Assembly: GCF_014651675.1 (NCBI RefSeq)
Contig: NZ_BMXI01000008.1
Span: 62,001 to 126,000 of the forward strand
Source: Roseibacillus persicicus
GTDB lineage: Bacteria; Verrucomicrobiota; Verrucomicrobiia; Verrucomicrobiales; Akkermansiaceae
Length of the DNA: 64,000 bases
Direction: 5' to 3'
Part shown: in pieces, positions 9,030-18,179 of the stretch
Layout of the letters: each line of letters starts with the position of its first letter
Position numbering within the stretch: the first letter of the stretch is position 1
Notes under the pieces: model-generated
The model's input: only the letters and a program-made list of their open reading frames with translations
The model's database searches: none
What the model was told of the DNA's origin: nothing
Position numbers and translations under genes: made by a program

Positions 9030-10469
9030 ATGCTTCGATTTGTCGCGATTCTCCTGCTGGGCCTGTTTCAATCCTGTTTCGCCCAAACTTTTTCCCCCAG
9101 CCGCGAACAGCCTCCAGCTGTTCCCCGCGAATTCCGCGGTGCTTGGTCAGCCTGTGTCTACAACATTGACTGGCCCAGTCGAAAGGGGATGAGCGCCGGA
9201 AGCCAACAAGCCGAACTGCGGGCCATATTGAACCGGATGCAATCGCTCAATATGAACGCGATCATCTTCCAGGTGCGGCCCAATGCGGATGCGGTCTACA
9301 ATTCTTCTCTGGAGCCTTGGAGCTCTTGGATTAGTGGGACCATGGGACGCTCCCCCGGCTACGATCCTCTCAGCTTTTGCATCAGCGAGGCCCACGCCCG
9401 TGGAATCGAGGTTCACGCGTGGTTCAATCCCTTCCGCGCTCTGCCCAACAGCAGCATGCCAACCGCCCGCAATCACGTGACCCGCACCAACCCATCAGTG
9501 ATTCGCAAGTTCAAGTCCTACAGCTGGATGGACCCGGCTAGCAGCTGGACCCGCTCCCACGCCCTCAAGGTCATGATGGATGTGGTTCGTCGATATGACA
9601 TCGATGGCTTGCACATTGATGACTACTTCTACCCCTATCCCGACCTCAACAAGGACCTGACTCCCAAGCAAAAGTTCCCAGACGGAAAGACTCCCGCGCA
9701 ACGCCGGGCCTATGTTGATGGTTTCGTAAAAGACATGTATTCCGCCGTGAAACGGGAAAAGCCATGGGTCCGAGTGGGCATCAGTCCCTTCGGCATCTGG
9801 CGCCCTGGCGTTCCTTCAGGGACTACCGCGAAAATCGACGCCTATCGCCACCTCTCGGCAGACTCCCGCAAATGGCTGGCCAACGGCTGGTGTGATTACC
9901 TGAGCCCACAACTTTACTGGAGAATCAATAGCGAACAGAGTTTCACCCGTCTGCTCTCCTGGTGGCGCCAACAAGGCCAGCGCCCAGTCTGGCCTGGAGT
10001 CGCAACCTCACGAATCAATTCCAGCGAAGACCCCGGCAGACCTGCCAGCGAAATTGTCAACCAGCTCAACTTCACCCGGAAGGTCGGTCGCAATTGGGTG
10101 GGGCACGTCCACTGGAGCATGAAGTCACTGATGGAGAATCGGGGAGGCATCAACAGTGCCTTGCAGCGCAACTTCTATGCCGAGGCAGCGCTCGTTCCAC
10201 CCATGCCGTGGTTGAGCACCAAGGCACCACCCTCTCCCCGGGTGTCAGCCACCGGGACCTCGAGCGGGGTTCAGGTTCAGTGGAACCGGGTCAGCGGAGG
10301 AGCCAAGTATGCGGTGCAAGCCCGCTACGGAAAAACCTGGAGGTGTATCAAAGTGCTTTCCGGAGGAAGTTCGGGGGTCACGGTCCCAGCCGGGGCACAA
10401 GCAGTTGCAGTTACGGCAGTGGATCGCTTCGGAACGGCCAGTGCTCCCAGCGTGCTTTCCGCTCGGTAG
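9030..10469 (+). CDS. Secreted GHL10/YddW-type glycoside hydrolase
   Basis: 479 aa with an N-terminal signal peptide (MLRFVAILLLGLFQSCFA). The body matches the COG1649/GHL10 family: 'REFRGAWSACVYNIDWPS' at the start of the TIM barrel, 'MNAIIFQVRPNADAVY', 'HAWFNPFRALP', 'YDIDGLHIDDYFYPYP' and 'WVRVGISPFGIW'. The acidic pair in 'HIDDYFYPYP' is the likely active site. From about residue 395 a fibronectin-III-like C-terminal domain follows ('PPSPRVSATGTSSGVQVQWNRV'). Family members act on cell-wall or exopolysaccharide glycans; the substrate here is unknown. Confidence 0.88.
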   Translation: MLRFVAILLLGLFQSCFAQTFSPSREQPPAVPREFRGAWSACVYNIDWPSRKGMSAGSQQAELRAILNRMQSLNMNAIIFQVRPNADAVYNSSLEPWSSWISGTMGRSPGYDPLSFCISEAHARGIEVHAWFNPFRALPNSSMPTARNHVTRTNPSVIRKFKSYSWMDPASSWTRSHALKVMMDVVRRYDIDGLHIDDYFYPYPDLNKDLTPKQKFPDGKTPAQRRAYVDGFVKDMYSAVKREKPWVRVGISPFGIWRPGVPSGTTAKIDAYRHLSADSRKWLANGWCDYLSPQLYWRINSEQSFTRLLSWWRQQGQRPVWPGVATSRINSSEDPGRPASEIVNQLNFTRKVGRNWVGHVHWSMKSLMENRGGINSALQRNFYAEAALVPPMPWLSTKAPPSPRVSATGTSSGVQVQWNRVSGGAKYAVQARYGKTWRCIKVLSGGSSGVTVPAGAQAVAVTAVDRFGTASAPSVLSAR

Positions 10470-10637
10470 AGCTTGGGATTACGGAAAATTTAAAAATCTT
10501 GTTAATTTTTCTTAACTAATTTGGGTGAAAAAGTTATGGTTCCCTCGGTGGCAATTTTCTGCACACTCACCCTTGACCCATGCAAGCGTTTCCACTAAGG
10601 CGCTTGTTCCCCCAAACTACATCCTCCCCAACAATAC

Positions 10638-10811
10638 ATGAACGTCCGTCTCTTTCTTTCACTTTCTTCCGCCGTCCTCATGGGATGGATGACCGCTAGC
10701 TACTTCAGTGCTGTTCCTCTTGACGGATATCTCTCAGAAGAAACTGAAGCCGTCGAAAATACCGAGATGGCGTTCAATTCCGCTGACCAGTCCCTGGTTA
10801 GCGCGAAATAG
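10638..10811 (+). CDS. Small secreted or membrane-associated protein (57 aa)
   Basis: ATG at 10638 to TAG at 10811. The N-terminus MNVRLFLSLSSAVLMGWM looks like a signal peptide or membrane anchor, followed by an acidic stretch (LSEETEAVENTEM). It occupies an otherwise empty gap between the glycosidase and the CDGSH gene. A TTGACC box at about 10574 lies upstream, with a TAAGGC 17 nt later, a weak promoter candidate. No homology recognised. Coding status is uncertain, but the length, hydrophobic start and isolated position make a real small gene plausible. Confidence 0.4.
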   Translation: MNVRLFLSLSSAVLMGWMTASYFSAVPLDGYLSEETEAVENTEMAFNSADQSLVSAK

Positions 10812-10864
10812 CGCCTGCCGCTAAACGAACTTGAGCAAGGGCGCAGCAGTGCTACGGTTTCGCT

Positions 10865-11107
10865 ATGGAACCACCTAAGATCTGCGCGACCAAACCTTGC
10901 GTGCAAAAGATGGAGCCCGGTACCTATTGGTGGTGCTCCTGCGGACAGTCGTCGCATCAACCTTTCTGCGATGGAAGCCATCAGGGGACCAAAAGAGCCC
11001 CCGTCAAGATGGTGATCGAAGAAGAGCAAACCGTCGCGTGGTGTCTTTGCAAACATAGCAAAAATGCCCCCTTGTGCGACGGTTCCCATGCGAACCTGCA
11101 AACTTAG
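10865..11107 (+). CDS. Tandem CDGSH iron-sulfur protein
   Basis: 80 aa with two complete CDGSH-type [2Fe-2S] binding motifs. The first reads C-S-C-x8-PFCDGSH (about residues 20-34); the second reads C-L-C-x8-PLCDGSH (about 60-74). Each supplies the three-Cys, one-His ligand set. Tandem CDGSH proteins (mitoNEET/Miner2-related) bind two redox-active clusters and are thought to serve in electron or cluster transfer. No membrane helix is present, so it should be cytosolic. It appears monocistronic. Length and motif spacing fit bacterial double-CDGSH proteins. Confidence 0.9.
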   Translation: MEPPKICATKPCVQKMEPGTYWWCSCGQSSHQPFCDGSHQGTKRAPVKMVIEEEQTVAWCLCKHSKNAPLCDGSHANLQT

Positions 11108-11204
11108 TCCTTTCCTTTTTCCGTAATCGGAGGACTTTGCCTTGCCAACACGGCGGCGTTTCGCTTGAAACTGTCCCCCCGCTTTGCGGTCTCTCTTTCT
11201 ATTG

Positions 11205-12722
11205 ATGTCTGTAAATCTCAAATGCGCGGCCTGTGGCCATCAAGTTCCTTTCCAAGACGGAGATTTGACAACCGAGGCGATCTGCCCCGGCTGTGAGGTG
11301 CTCCTGCGTCGTCGCGGGGAAGGTGACCAGATGGCGATTCCAGTCAGCATGGCTCTGCCAGAGCAATTCGAGCCCGCAGACCTCGGTCGCGTGCCCAAGC
11401 ATTCGCAGGAGCTCATTCATCGCTACCAAAAGAGCGGCAACCTCCGGGCGGTAAAATCAGGTGACCCTCTCGCTGACAGCAACCTCGTTCTTGCTCAAGC
11501 AATCGAACGCTTGGCCCATGCCATCGAATCCGGCGGCGAAAGTCCTCTCATCCCTGAAAACCATGCCCCTGTGCCAGAGGAGGGAGGCCCCCAAGCCACT
11601 CACAACCCGGTAGCGCTCGCCGAAGCTAAAAACGGCATCCCCGTTCTTAGCGAAAAGGCTAGCAACGGGAAAACAACCAACGTGGACGAAAATGGTCGCG
11701 CTCTTCCGGTGGGAGCTCCTGTCTTGGTCCGACGGGAAGCGGCTGCGCAAGCCCATCGCTTTCAGCGGCAAACACAAGCTGCTACCGACATCAAGGGACC
11801 GCGCCAAACGGCAGTAGCCAAGTGGGTCGACAATCATCCCATCTTCATGATGATGAGCGGTCTGACTCTCCTCATAGCGCTCGTGGTCATGACCACTTTG
11901 CTCATGAATGGCTGGTTCTCCACCGACGATGAGAATCTCATTCCCACCTCCGCAATGGCAGGCGAGCAGTTGGCCAACGATCCGGACTTTAGCCACGCGG
12001 AAAAAGAAGCCCGCGGTTTTCTCAACGCCATCGCCTTAAACCCCGCGCGACCCTACATCTTCCGCGCAAATGCAATCGGACCCAAGCTCGACCGCTTCTA
12101 TGAGCCCATCCCCGACCCGGCCAACTATGAGCTGGAGCTCAAGGGGAGGCAGCGCACTGGAAACCGCGCCGTCTACTTCTACCACGTCACCAGCGGGGAC
12201 GCGACCCAGCCTCTCGTCGTCTTGCAGGAGGATTCGACCTTCAAAGTCTTCTGGGAATTCGGAGCCTGCGTGGGCGACATTTCTTGGAAATCGTTCGTCG
12301 AAGACGAGCCCAGCACACCGGTGCTCATGCGGGCGTTCTTGAGACCAGACGCCATTTACGATTCCGCTCACCCCGAGGAGGAGTGGAGCAGTTGGTTCGC
12401 GGAAGATTGGGATGGCAGCTATTCCGCTCGGGTTTTTGCCAAACGAGGTTCACCTGAAGACCGTCGACTACAGGCAGCATACCAAGAACATCCCGTTGTC
12501 CGCAGCGGCACCAATTGGGTGATGGCTCAGGTCCGCCTCAGCCACCTCGGAACCGCAGTGGATGGAATTCATGGAGCCTACGAAAGTGCGGAAGTAACAG
12601 AAGTCCCCCTCGGCTCTTGGCTGCCCGAAGAATTCGTGAGCGGAAACACATTCTATTCCGAAAAGGATCAGATGAAGGGCCCCACCAATGACCTGCAAGG
12701 CCTGCCAAAACGTCAATTCTAG
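11205..12722 (+). CDS. Zinc-ribbon single-pass membrane protein, unknown function
   Basis: 505 aa from the ATG at 11205; a TTG seven codons upstream is weaker. The N-terminus carries a zinc-ribbon-like Cys4 set (CAAC ... CPGC). A low-complexity middle leads to one membrane helix at about residues 215-237 (MMMSGLTLLIALVVMTTLL). A roughly 250-residue C-terminal domain lies on the other side of the membrane, with 'DGTYSARVF'-like beta strands and many Trp residues. This layout (cytoplasmic zinc ribbon, helix, extracytoplasmic domain) is frequent among Verrucomicrobia hypotheticals. No function can be assigned. It is followed by a convergent gene ending at 12772. Confidence 0.7.
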   Translation: MSVNLKCAACGHQVPFQDGDLTTEAICPGCEVLLRRRGEGDQMAIPVSMALPEQFEPADLGRVPKHSQELIHRYQKSGNLRAVKSGDPLADSNLVLAQAIERLAHAIESGGESPLIPENHAPVPEEGGPQATHNPVALAEAKNGIPVLSEKASNGKTTNVDENGRALPVGAPVLVRREAAAQAHRFQRQTQAATDIKGPRQTAVAKWVDNHPIFMMMSGLTLLIALVVMTTLLMNGWFSTDDENLIPTSAMAGEQLANDPDFSHAEKEARGFLNAIALNPARPYIFRANAIGPKLDRFYEPIPDPANYELELKGRQRTGNRAVYFYHVTSGDATQPLVVLQEDSTFKVFWEFGACVGDISWKSFVEDEPSTPVLMRAFLRPDAIYDSAHPEEEWSSWFAEDWDGSYSARVFAKRGSPEDRRLQAAYQEHPVVRSGTNWVMAQVRLSHLGTAVDGIHGAYESAEVTEVPLGSWLPEEFVSGNTFYSEKDQMKGPTNDLQGLPKRQF

Positions 12723-12771
12723 GGGAACGCTGACTTAGCAAAAAATCTGACCCGATAAGGAAACCGCAAAT

Positions 12772-14130
12772 TCAATGAGAACCCGGCGGTGGGGGTGAGG
12801 GCGTGGGCTCGACTCCGTGGGAGCGCATCACTTTCTCCAGGGCCTCCTCGGTGTATTGAATGGGGCGAAAGTTTCCGGGGCGAAATCCCTGCGCGATGAG
12901 CAAAGGCGTCCAGCCGTATTTGTTCTTCTGATTCCAAATCGCGATGTCGTGACCCTTCTCATCGAGAAAAGAGATCATCGCGGGCGAGCTTTTATAAGCG
13001 GCCCCGTGCATGGCGGTCTCGCCATTCTTATCGACATGATTGATGTCCGCGCCCAGCTCCAAGAGATAGGCCGCCATCGCCAACGCGTCCTCTTCCAATG
13101 ACTGTTCCTCACCCGGGGCCAAGACCCCCAAACCGACGGCGGTTAGAAATGGGGTGGTGTCTTGCACGTTCCGCAAAGTCGCATCGGCACCGAGCTCGAC
13201 TAACAATTTTGCCAGAAGCAAATCCCCCGACTGGGCGGCCATAAAGAAAGGAGTCATCCCCTGCCGATGCACACGCCCCCGGCCTCCTCCGCCCTTTTCG
13301 ACCCGCACATTGACATCGGCCCCAGCCACCACCAGCTCACGCACAAACTCGAGGGTTCCCATCCTGCCATCGATGACGGGGGTTGGGATTCCGTCCGCGC
13401 CATCGCCACGGACCGTTTTGCGCACCCAGCTGATCGCGTGCAGGGAGGCAAATCCGGATCGCTGATCATCAGGGTCGGCTCCTGCCTTCACCAAGTCCAA
13501 AGCGAGCTCCAGATGGCCATTCTTAATCGCGAGCATCAGGGGCGACGTCCCCGTTCGCATATTAGCTCCACCGCCTCGTTTGGGTTGATAGGCCTTGGTG
13601 ATGTCGGCTCCGTTTTCCAAGAAAACCGCAACCACCTCTCTTTGTCCGGCCCGGACCGCGAACATGAGAGCGTCAAATCCTGATGCCAAGGTGATATCGG
13701 AATCCGCTCCCTTCTCTAACAGCAGGCGCACCACTCCGGCATGCCCTTCCGAAGCCGCCCACATCAGAGCGGTCTGACCTCCCCGCGACAAGGCATCACA
13801 AGGAGACCCGCTTTCCAAAAGCAGTCTCACACAATCCCCATTGCCCGTACGAGCGGCAGTGGTGAGAACAGGTTCTCCCCCGGATCGAGAGGCCGCATCC
13901 GCGCCTTGCTCCAAGAGCATCTTCACCATGCGGGCGTTGCCGTTCTGACACGCCAGCCCGAGAGCGGTCACTCCCCGTTCGTTGGGTACGAGAAGGTCGA
14001 CATCTTGCTTCAGAAGGGCAGCCACCTTCACTTCATCGTCGTGATAAACCGCCTGCAAAAAATCAGCGAGAGTCCCGCCGAAGAGACAGGAAGAACCCGC
14101 AAACCACGCGGTAACGAGATGAGTCTTCAT
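12772..14130 (-). CDS. Secreted ankyrin-repeat protein
   Basis: 452 aa from the ATG at 14130; a TTG one codon upstream is also in frame. A signal peptide (MKTHLVTAWFAGSSCLFGGTLA) is followed by about 10 ankyrin repeats from residue 24 to about 435, for example 'GVTALGLACQNGNARMVKMLLEQGADAA' and 'GQTALMWAASEGHAGVVRLLLEKGADSD' style units. Ankyrin arrays bind protein partners; here in the periplasm. It follows the DUF1592/DUF1552 pair on the same strand by 6 bp, so the three are likely one operon, with the ankyrin protein as a possible scaffold. It ends in a Pro-rich tail. Confidence 0.88.
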   Translation of the reverse strand: MKTHLVTAWFAGSSCLFGGTLADFLQAVYHDDEVKVAALLKQDVDLLVPNERGVTALGLACQNGNARMVKMLLEQGADAASRSGGEPVLTTAARTGNGDCVRLLLESGSPCDALSRGGQTALMWAASEGHAGVVRLLLEKGADSDITLASGFDALMFAVRAGQREVVAVFLENGADITKAYQPKRGGGANMRTGTSPLMLAIKNGHLELALDLVKAGADPDDQRSGFASLHAISWVRKTVRGDGADGIPTPVIDGRMGTLEFVRELVVAGADVNVRVEKGGGGRGRVHRQGMTPFFMAAQSGDLLLAKLLVELGADATLRNVQDTTPFLTAVGLGVLAPGEEQSLEEDALAMAAYLLELGADINHVDKNGETAMHGAAYKSSPAMISFLDEKGHDIAIWNQKNKYGWTPLLIAQGFRPGNFRPIQYTEEALEKVMRSHGVEPTPSPPPPGSH

Positions 14131-14155
14131 CAACTACTAGATTCCTAGTGGTTCG
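14131..14155. repeat. Imperfect ACTAG palindrome at gene junction
   Basis: The arms AACTACTAG and CTAGTGGTT (9 bp, one G-T pair) surround ATTC. The element spans the stop codon of the DUF1552 gene and abuts the start of the ankyrin gene. The same core recurs at 32099 and 39030. Confidence 0.5.
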
Positions 14156-15480
14156 AACAAATCATCGACCTGTCCATTGCTATCTCCAAATTGCCCCAAG
14201 GCGACGCCGACTTTATCTAACAGAGTCAAGTGCAGGTTGGCCAAGGGCGTCGGGTTCTCGTAGCGAATGTGACGTCCGCCCTGCATGCCACCCGCCGCGC
14301 CACCCGCGACTACGATTGGGAGGTTGGTGTGGTCATGGAGATTCGGATCCCCCATGCCGCTGCCATAGAGCAGCAGGGAATGGTCGAGCAAGCTACCCGC
14401 CCCGTCTTCGGTCGCCGCGAGCTTTTGCAAGAACTCGGCAAAGAGAGAGACATGGAAGCGGTTGATGCGGGACATCTTTTCAATCTTTTCCGGGTCGTTG
14501 CCGTGATGAGAAAGAGGGTGATGCGGATCGGTCACGCCAGCTTCGGGATAGGTCCGATTGCTGGTCTCGCGCGCCAATTGGAAAGTCGAGACCCGCGTGA
14601 TGTCCCCTTGGAAAGCCAGCACCTGCAAATCGAACATAAGACGGGCATGATCCAGATATGACGCGGGCACGCCCATGGGGCGCTCGAAGTCCGGCACTGG
14701 ATTGTCTTTGCTCGCGGCTTCGGCCTTTTGAATCCGCTTTTCAACATCGCGCACCGCGTCGAGGTAGTCGCTCACCTTCGAACGATCCGCTCCACCTAAT
14801 TCGCGCTTCAGGCTCGCCATATCTTCTTTGACCCAATCCAAAAGAGACGAACGACGTTGGCGGGAAGCCTCGCGCTCTTCGGAAGTGCCGCCTTCGCCAA
14901 AGAGGCTTTCAAAAATCAAACGTGGATGAGCCTCGGCAGGAAGCGGGGTGGTCGGTGAGGACCAAGAAAGATTGTTCTGATAGACGCAAGCGTATCCGTT
15001 GTCGCATTGCCCGACGGTCTCCATGAGGTCCATGGACATTTCCAGTGAGGGTAGCAAAGTCCCCTGCCCGATTTGCTTGGCTGCAATCTGGTCGGCGGTC
15101 ACCCCGAGAAAGTAGTCCGAACTCTCGGTGCGTTTGGCACGGGCGGCAGAAAGAAAGGCCGCGTTCGAAGTCGCGTGGGTGCCGGGGTAGGCGGGCTGCA
15201 GCTCGAGATTGCTGATCACGCTGACTCGATCTTTCACCGACTCGAGAGGTTGTAGAATAGGCGACAATTGACCCAGGGCCCCCTCCCCCTCCGGCGTCCA
15301 GCGCTTGATGTCCGACCCCATGGGAATGAAGACATAGCCCAGTCGCTTGACGGGGTTCGCTGCCGTCCGGCTCATGGCGGTGGCGGCAGGAATCATGGCA
15401 TCCAGCAGCGGCAGGGCGACCGTCGCGCCCATGCCACGCAGCATGGTGCGGCGGGAGAGTGATTTTCTTGTGAGTATCAT
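14137..15480 (-). CDS. DUF1552 family secreted protein
   Basis: 447 aa. The N-terminus has a twin-arginine-like signal (S9-R-R-T-M-L-R, then GMGATVALPLLDAM). The body matches the DUF1552 family, which occurs almost only in Planctomycetes, Verrucomicrobia and Myxobacteria: 'YVFIPMGSDIKRWTPEGEG', 'GTHATSNAAFLSAA', 'LLDHSLLLYGSGMGDPNLHDHTNLPIVVAGGAAG'. The latter has the HxHTNLP layout seen in DUF1501-like, alkaline-phosphatase-related folds. Its start codon overlaps the stop of the upstream cytochrome gene by 4 nt (ATGA), indicating translational coupling. These pairs are usually adjacent, but their biochemical role is not established. Confidence 0.93.
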   Translation of the reverse strand: MILTRKSLSRRTMLRGMGATVALPLLDAMIPAATAMSRTAANPVKRLGYVFIPMGSDIKRWTPEGEGALGQLSPILQPLESVKDRVSVISNLELQPAYPGTHATSNAAFLSAARAKRTESSDYFLGVTADQIAAKQIGQGTLLPSLEMSMDLMETVGQCDNGYACVYQNNLSWSSPTTPLPAEAHPRLIFESLFGEGGTSEEREASRQRRSSLLDWVKEDMASLKRELGGADRSKVSDYLDAVRDVEKRIQKAEAASKDNPVPDFERPMGVPASYLDHARLMFDLQVLAFQGDITRVSTFQLARETSNRTYPEAGVTDPHHPLSHHGNDPEKIEKMSRINRFHVSLFAEFLQKLAATEDGAGSLLDHSLLLYGSGMGDPNLHDHTNLPIVVAGGAAGGMQGGRHIRYENPTPLANLHLTLLDKVGVALGQFGDSNGQVDDLFEPLGI

Positions 15481-17786
15481 CGGGTTTGGCTCATGGTGAA
15501 GGGTTGGCTCCGGACAATGCCGAGCACGAGTTCGGAGAAGAGGTAATCGTTGTCTGCCGCCCCACGAAGGATCTCGCGAACAGCGGGATGATCGCTGGCC
15601 TCGAGGCCACGACCCAACGCGTAAGTTAACAGCTTTTCGGTCAAAGCGCGAGCAAAGAGGTCAGGGCGCTCGGCGAGCCCGGCAATGAGAGGCTCCACCC
15701 CCTGGAAAGTCCGCCCATCCGGCAGCCCGCCCAGAGAATCCACCGGCACCGCTTCTTCGAAGGAACGCCATCGCCCGACGGCATCATAGTTCTCGAGAGC
15801 AAAGCCGATGGGATCCATCAGGTCGTGGCAGGTGGCGCAAGCGGGCTTCGCGCTGTGAGCGGCCAGCCTTTCCCGCATGGGCAACTTCGCCGAGACCACG
15901 CTGTCATCCAAGGCGGGGATATCCGGGGGAGGCGGTGGGGTGGGAGTTCCGAGAATCGTTTCCAAAACCCAGTTCCCCCGAATCACCGGCGAGGTCCGGT
16001 TGGCGTAGGACGACACCGCCAGAAAGCTCCCCTGCCGCAAGAGTCCTCCGCGCTGGCTGTCTTTCTCCAAAGGAACCCGCCAAAAGCGACTCCCGTAAAT
16101 CCCGGGGATGCCATAGTGAACCGCAAGGCGCTCATCGAGGAAGGTGAAGTCGGCAGTCAAAAGGTCGACCACCGGGCGATCTTCCCGCATCACGGTCTCG
16201 AAGAGCAACTCCGTCTCACGCCGAAACGATTGACGCAAGTTGTCATCGAAGTCCGGAAAGAGACGCAGGTCGGGAGCGATGGAATCGAGATTGCGCAGAT
16301 GCAACCACTGGTCTGCGAAATTGGTGACCAAAGAATCCGCCCGCCGATCCATGAGCATCCTCTGCGCTTCCCGAGTCAGAACTTCCGGCTGCGAAAGCTG
16401 ACCCGCGGCCGCCAAGTCCAACAACTGGTCATCGGGCAAGCTGCTCCACAGGAAAAAGGACAAGCGCGACGCGATGGCGAAGTCGTCCAGGGGGTAGACC
16501 GTCCCCGATGGCAGACCTTCGGGATCATCTTCCACGCGAAAGAGAAAACGGGGACTCACCAGCACGGCCGCAAGCGCCGCCTCCATGCCTGCCTGAAAAC
16601 CCTCGCCGCGCGCTTCCTCAAAGAACTCCAGCGGGCGCACCAGGTCCTCATCGTCGACCTCCCGGCGATAGGCCCGACGAACCAATGGACGTAAAATTTT
16701 CTCGGCCGCCGCACGTTCATCCTCGGGACTCAGCCCCGTCTCGGCCAAGACCCCGAACGGTTGCATCTCACTCCGCTCCATGGGTCCCACGATGGAAACC
16801 TGATAGAGCGCGGGCGATTGTCGGGGATGGCGGTGACGATTGTAGCTGGCGTCGTAGGGCTCGCGCTTGTTTTCCAAAAGCTTGGGCGGCTTTGCCACAA
16901 AGGTGACCCCCAACTCCGCCGGACCCGCTGGGACCTCGATGAGACACTTCAAGTTGGCATCCACTTGGGTAAAGTCCTTCCGTCCCTTGGGTCGGCTGAC
17001 CGGCATCAGGGACTTGCGCTCGCCATCGACGAGCACCTCGACCTCATGATCTTCGTAGAGTCCCTCCACCATTTCATCGCGGTCCCGCGTCAGGCGCAAC
17101 GAGACTTCATAAGTCCCCGCTACCGGAAAAGTATGCGGAAGCAAAACACCCCCGCGAGTGCCCAGGGGCAATCCCGGCACATGCTTTTCCTGTGTCCGAT
17201 CCGGAGGCAGGCGAAAGACCCGACCTTCAGGTGAGGCCGGCGCGTTCCCCACCGCGAGCCGACTGATTTTTTGCGCCGCTGTCAGATAGCGATTCAAGAG
17301 AGTCGGAGAGAGATTGCTCACCGTCACATTGTCGAAGCCATGGCTGGAATCGTCTTTCGGCAAAAGCTCACTGACATCGACCTCCAGCCCCAACAGGTCG
17401 CGCACCGCATTGCGGTATTCCGTCCGGGTCAGGCGTCGCAGGGTTTCCCCTCGCCCGACTTGGGGAGACTTCTTTGCCGCCCTGTCGAGCTGACCGCTCA
17501 AAGCCGCGACAATTGCTTGATACTCCTCGTCGTCCGGGCGCTCTTCATCGGGCGGTGGCATTTGCCGGGTATCGAGACGCAGCAGAGCCTTTTCCCAAAT
17601 GTCCGAGTGCCCAGTGAGCGGCCTTTCCAACAAAGCCTCCAGATCCAGCCCGCCCTTCTCAATGCCGCCTCCATGGCAATCGACGCAATAGAACTCCACC
17701 AAGTTCACCACCGCCTCAACAGGCGGCCCGGGCTCTTCCGCAGAGAGAAGGCCAGTCAGGATGAACGGGAAAAAGAAAGAACGCAC
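15477..17786 (-). CDS. DUF1587/1592/1588/1585 planctomycete-type cytochrome c protein
   Basis: 769 aa with a signal peptide (MRSFFFPFILTGLLS). A c-type heme site C34-V-D-C-H38 lies in the N-terminal PSCyt domain ('GGLDLEALLERP', 'DTRQMPPPDEERP'). It is followed by DUF1587 ('TRTEYRNAVRDLLGL'), DUF1595/1592 ('LFRVEDDP', 'LSFFLWSSLPDDQLLDLAA'), DUF1588 with a second CxxCH-like motif ('CATCHDLMDPIGFALENYD') and DUF1585 at the C-terminus. The domain order is the standard one for this PVC-specific family of exported heme proteins, presumed to be oxidoreductases. It is the first gene of the operon with DUF1552 and the ankyrin protein. Confidence 0.93.
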   Translation of the reverse strand: MRSFFFPFILTGLLSAEEPGPPVEAVVNLVEFYCVDCHGGGIEKGGLDLEALLERPLTGHSDIWEKALLRLDTRQMPPPDEERPDDEEYQAIVAALSGQLDRAAKKSPQVGRGETLRRLTRTEYRNAVRDLLGLEVDVSELLPKDDSSHGFDNVTVSNLSPTLLNRYLTAAQKISRLAVGNAPASPEGRVFRLPPDRTQEKHVPGLPLGTRGGVLLPHTFPVAGTYEVSLRLTRDRDEMVEGLYEDHEVEVLVDGERKSLMPVSRPKGRKDFTQVDANLKCLIEVPAGPAELGVTFVAKPPKLLENKREPYDASYNRHRHPRQSPALYQVSIVGPMERSEMQPFGVLAETGLSPEDERAAAEKILRPLVRRAYRREVDDEDLVRPLEFFEEARGEGFQAGMEAALAAVLVSPRFLFRVEDDPEGLPSGTVYPLDDFAIASRLSFFLWSSLPDDQLLDLAAAGQLSQPEVLTREAQRMLMDRRADSLVTNFADQWLHLRNLDSIAPDLRLFPDFDDNLRQSFRRETELLFETVMREDRPVVDLLTADFTFLDERLAVHYGIPGIYGSRFWRVPLEKDSQRGGLLRQGSFLAVSSYANRTSPVIRGNWVLETILGTPTPPPPPDIPALDDSVVSAKLPMRERLAAHSAKPACATCHDLMDPIGFALENYDAVGRWRSFEEAVPVDSLGGLPDGRTFQGVEPLIAGLAERPDLFARALTEKLLTYALGRGLEASDHPAVREILRGAADNDYLFSELVLGIVRSQPFTMSQTR

Positions 17787-17891
17787 GCAACCAAAGCTTA
17801 CCCGAGGCGCGCGCCATTTCTTTTAACAATTCTCCGCAAAAATTAAACTCGGCGAATTTGCGCGAAAGCAATTCAAGGTCTACCTCTTGCC

Positions 17892-18176
17892 ATGGCTTGG
17901 ATAACCTGCCCGTGCGAGCTTTGCGGATTGGAGGACCGCTGCAATGTGCACCATCTCATTCCGCGAAAGTGCCATTCCAAGAAGTGGTTCCGAAACTGCT
18001 ACTCCCGCGAAGAGATGAAGACCCGCCTCGCCCGGTTGTGTCACACCTGCCACCGCCAAGTCCACGACTTCATCCCGAACGAAATCGAGATGGGTAAGAA
18101 ATTCAACACCATCGACCTCCTCCTCACCCACCCCCAGGTTGCCAATTATGTCGCCTGGCGACGACGGCGGGGATGA
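17892..18176 (+). CDS. Small HNH-motif protein
   Basis: 94 aa with the arrangement C8-x2-C11, H20-H21 ('NVHHLIPRKCH'), C50-x2-C53 and H58 ('LCHTCHRQVHDF'). The two Cys pairs and the HH-L-I-P motif fit a zinc-stabilised HNH (beta-beta-alpha-metal) nuclease fold. It could be a nicking or DNA-binding enzyme; the small size fits a stand-alone HNH protein. Its stop lies 3 nt before the ATG of the following transglutaminase gene, so the two are probably translated together, although a functional link is not obvious. Confidence 0.75.
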   Translation: MAWITCPCELCGLEDRCNVHHLIPRKCHSKKWFRNCYSREEMKTRLARLCHTCHRQVHDFIPNEIEMGKKFNTIDLLLTHPQVANYVAWRRRRG

Positions 18177-18179
18177 GGA

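Noticed and set aside
15825-16694. 289-aa plus-strand ORF
   Set aside because: Antisense of the DUF1592 gene without any domain signal.
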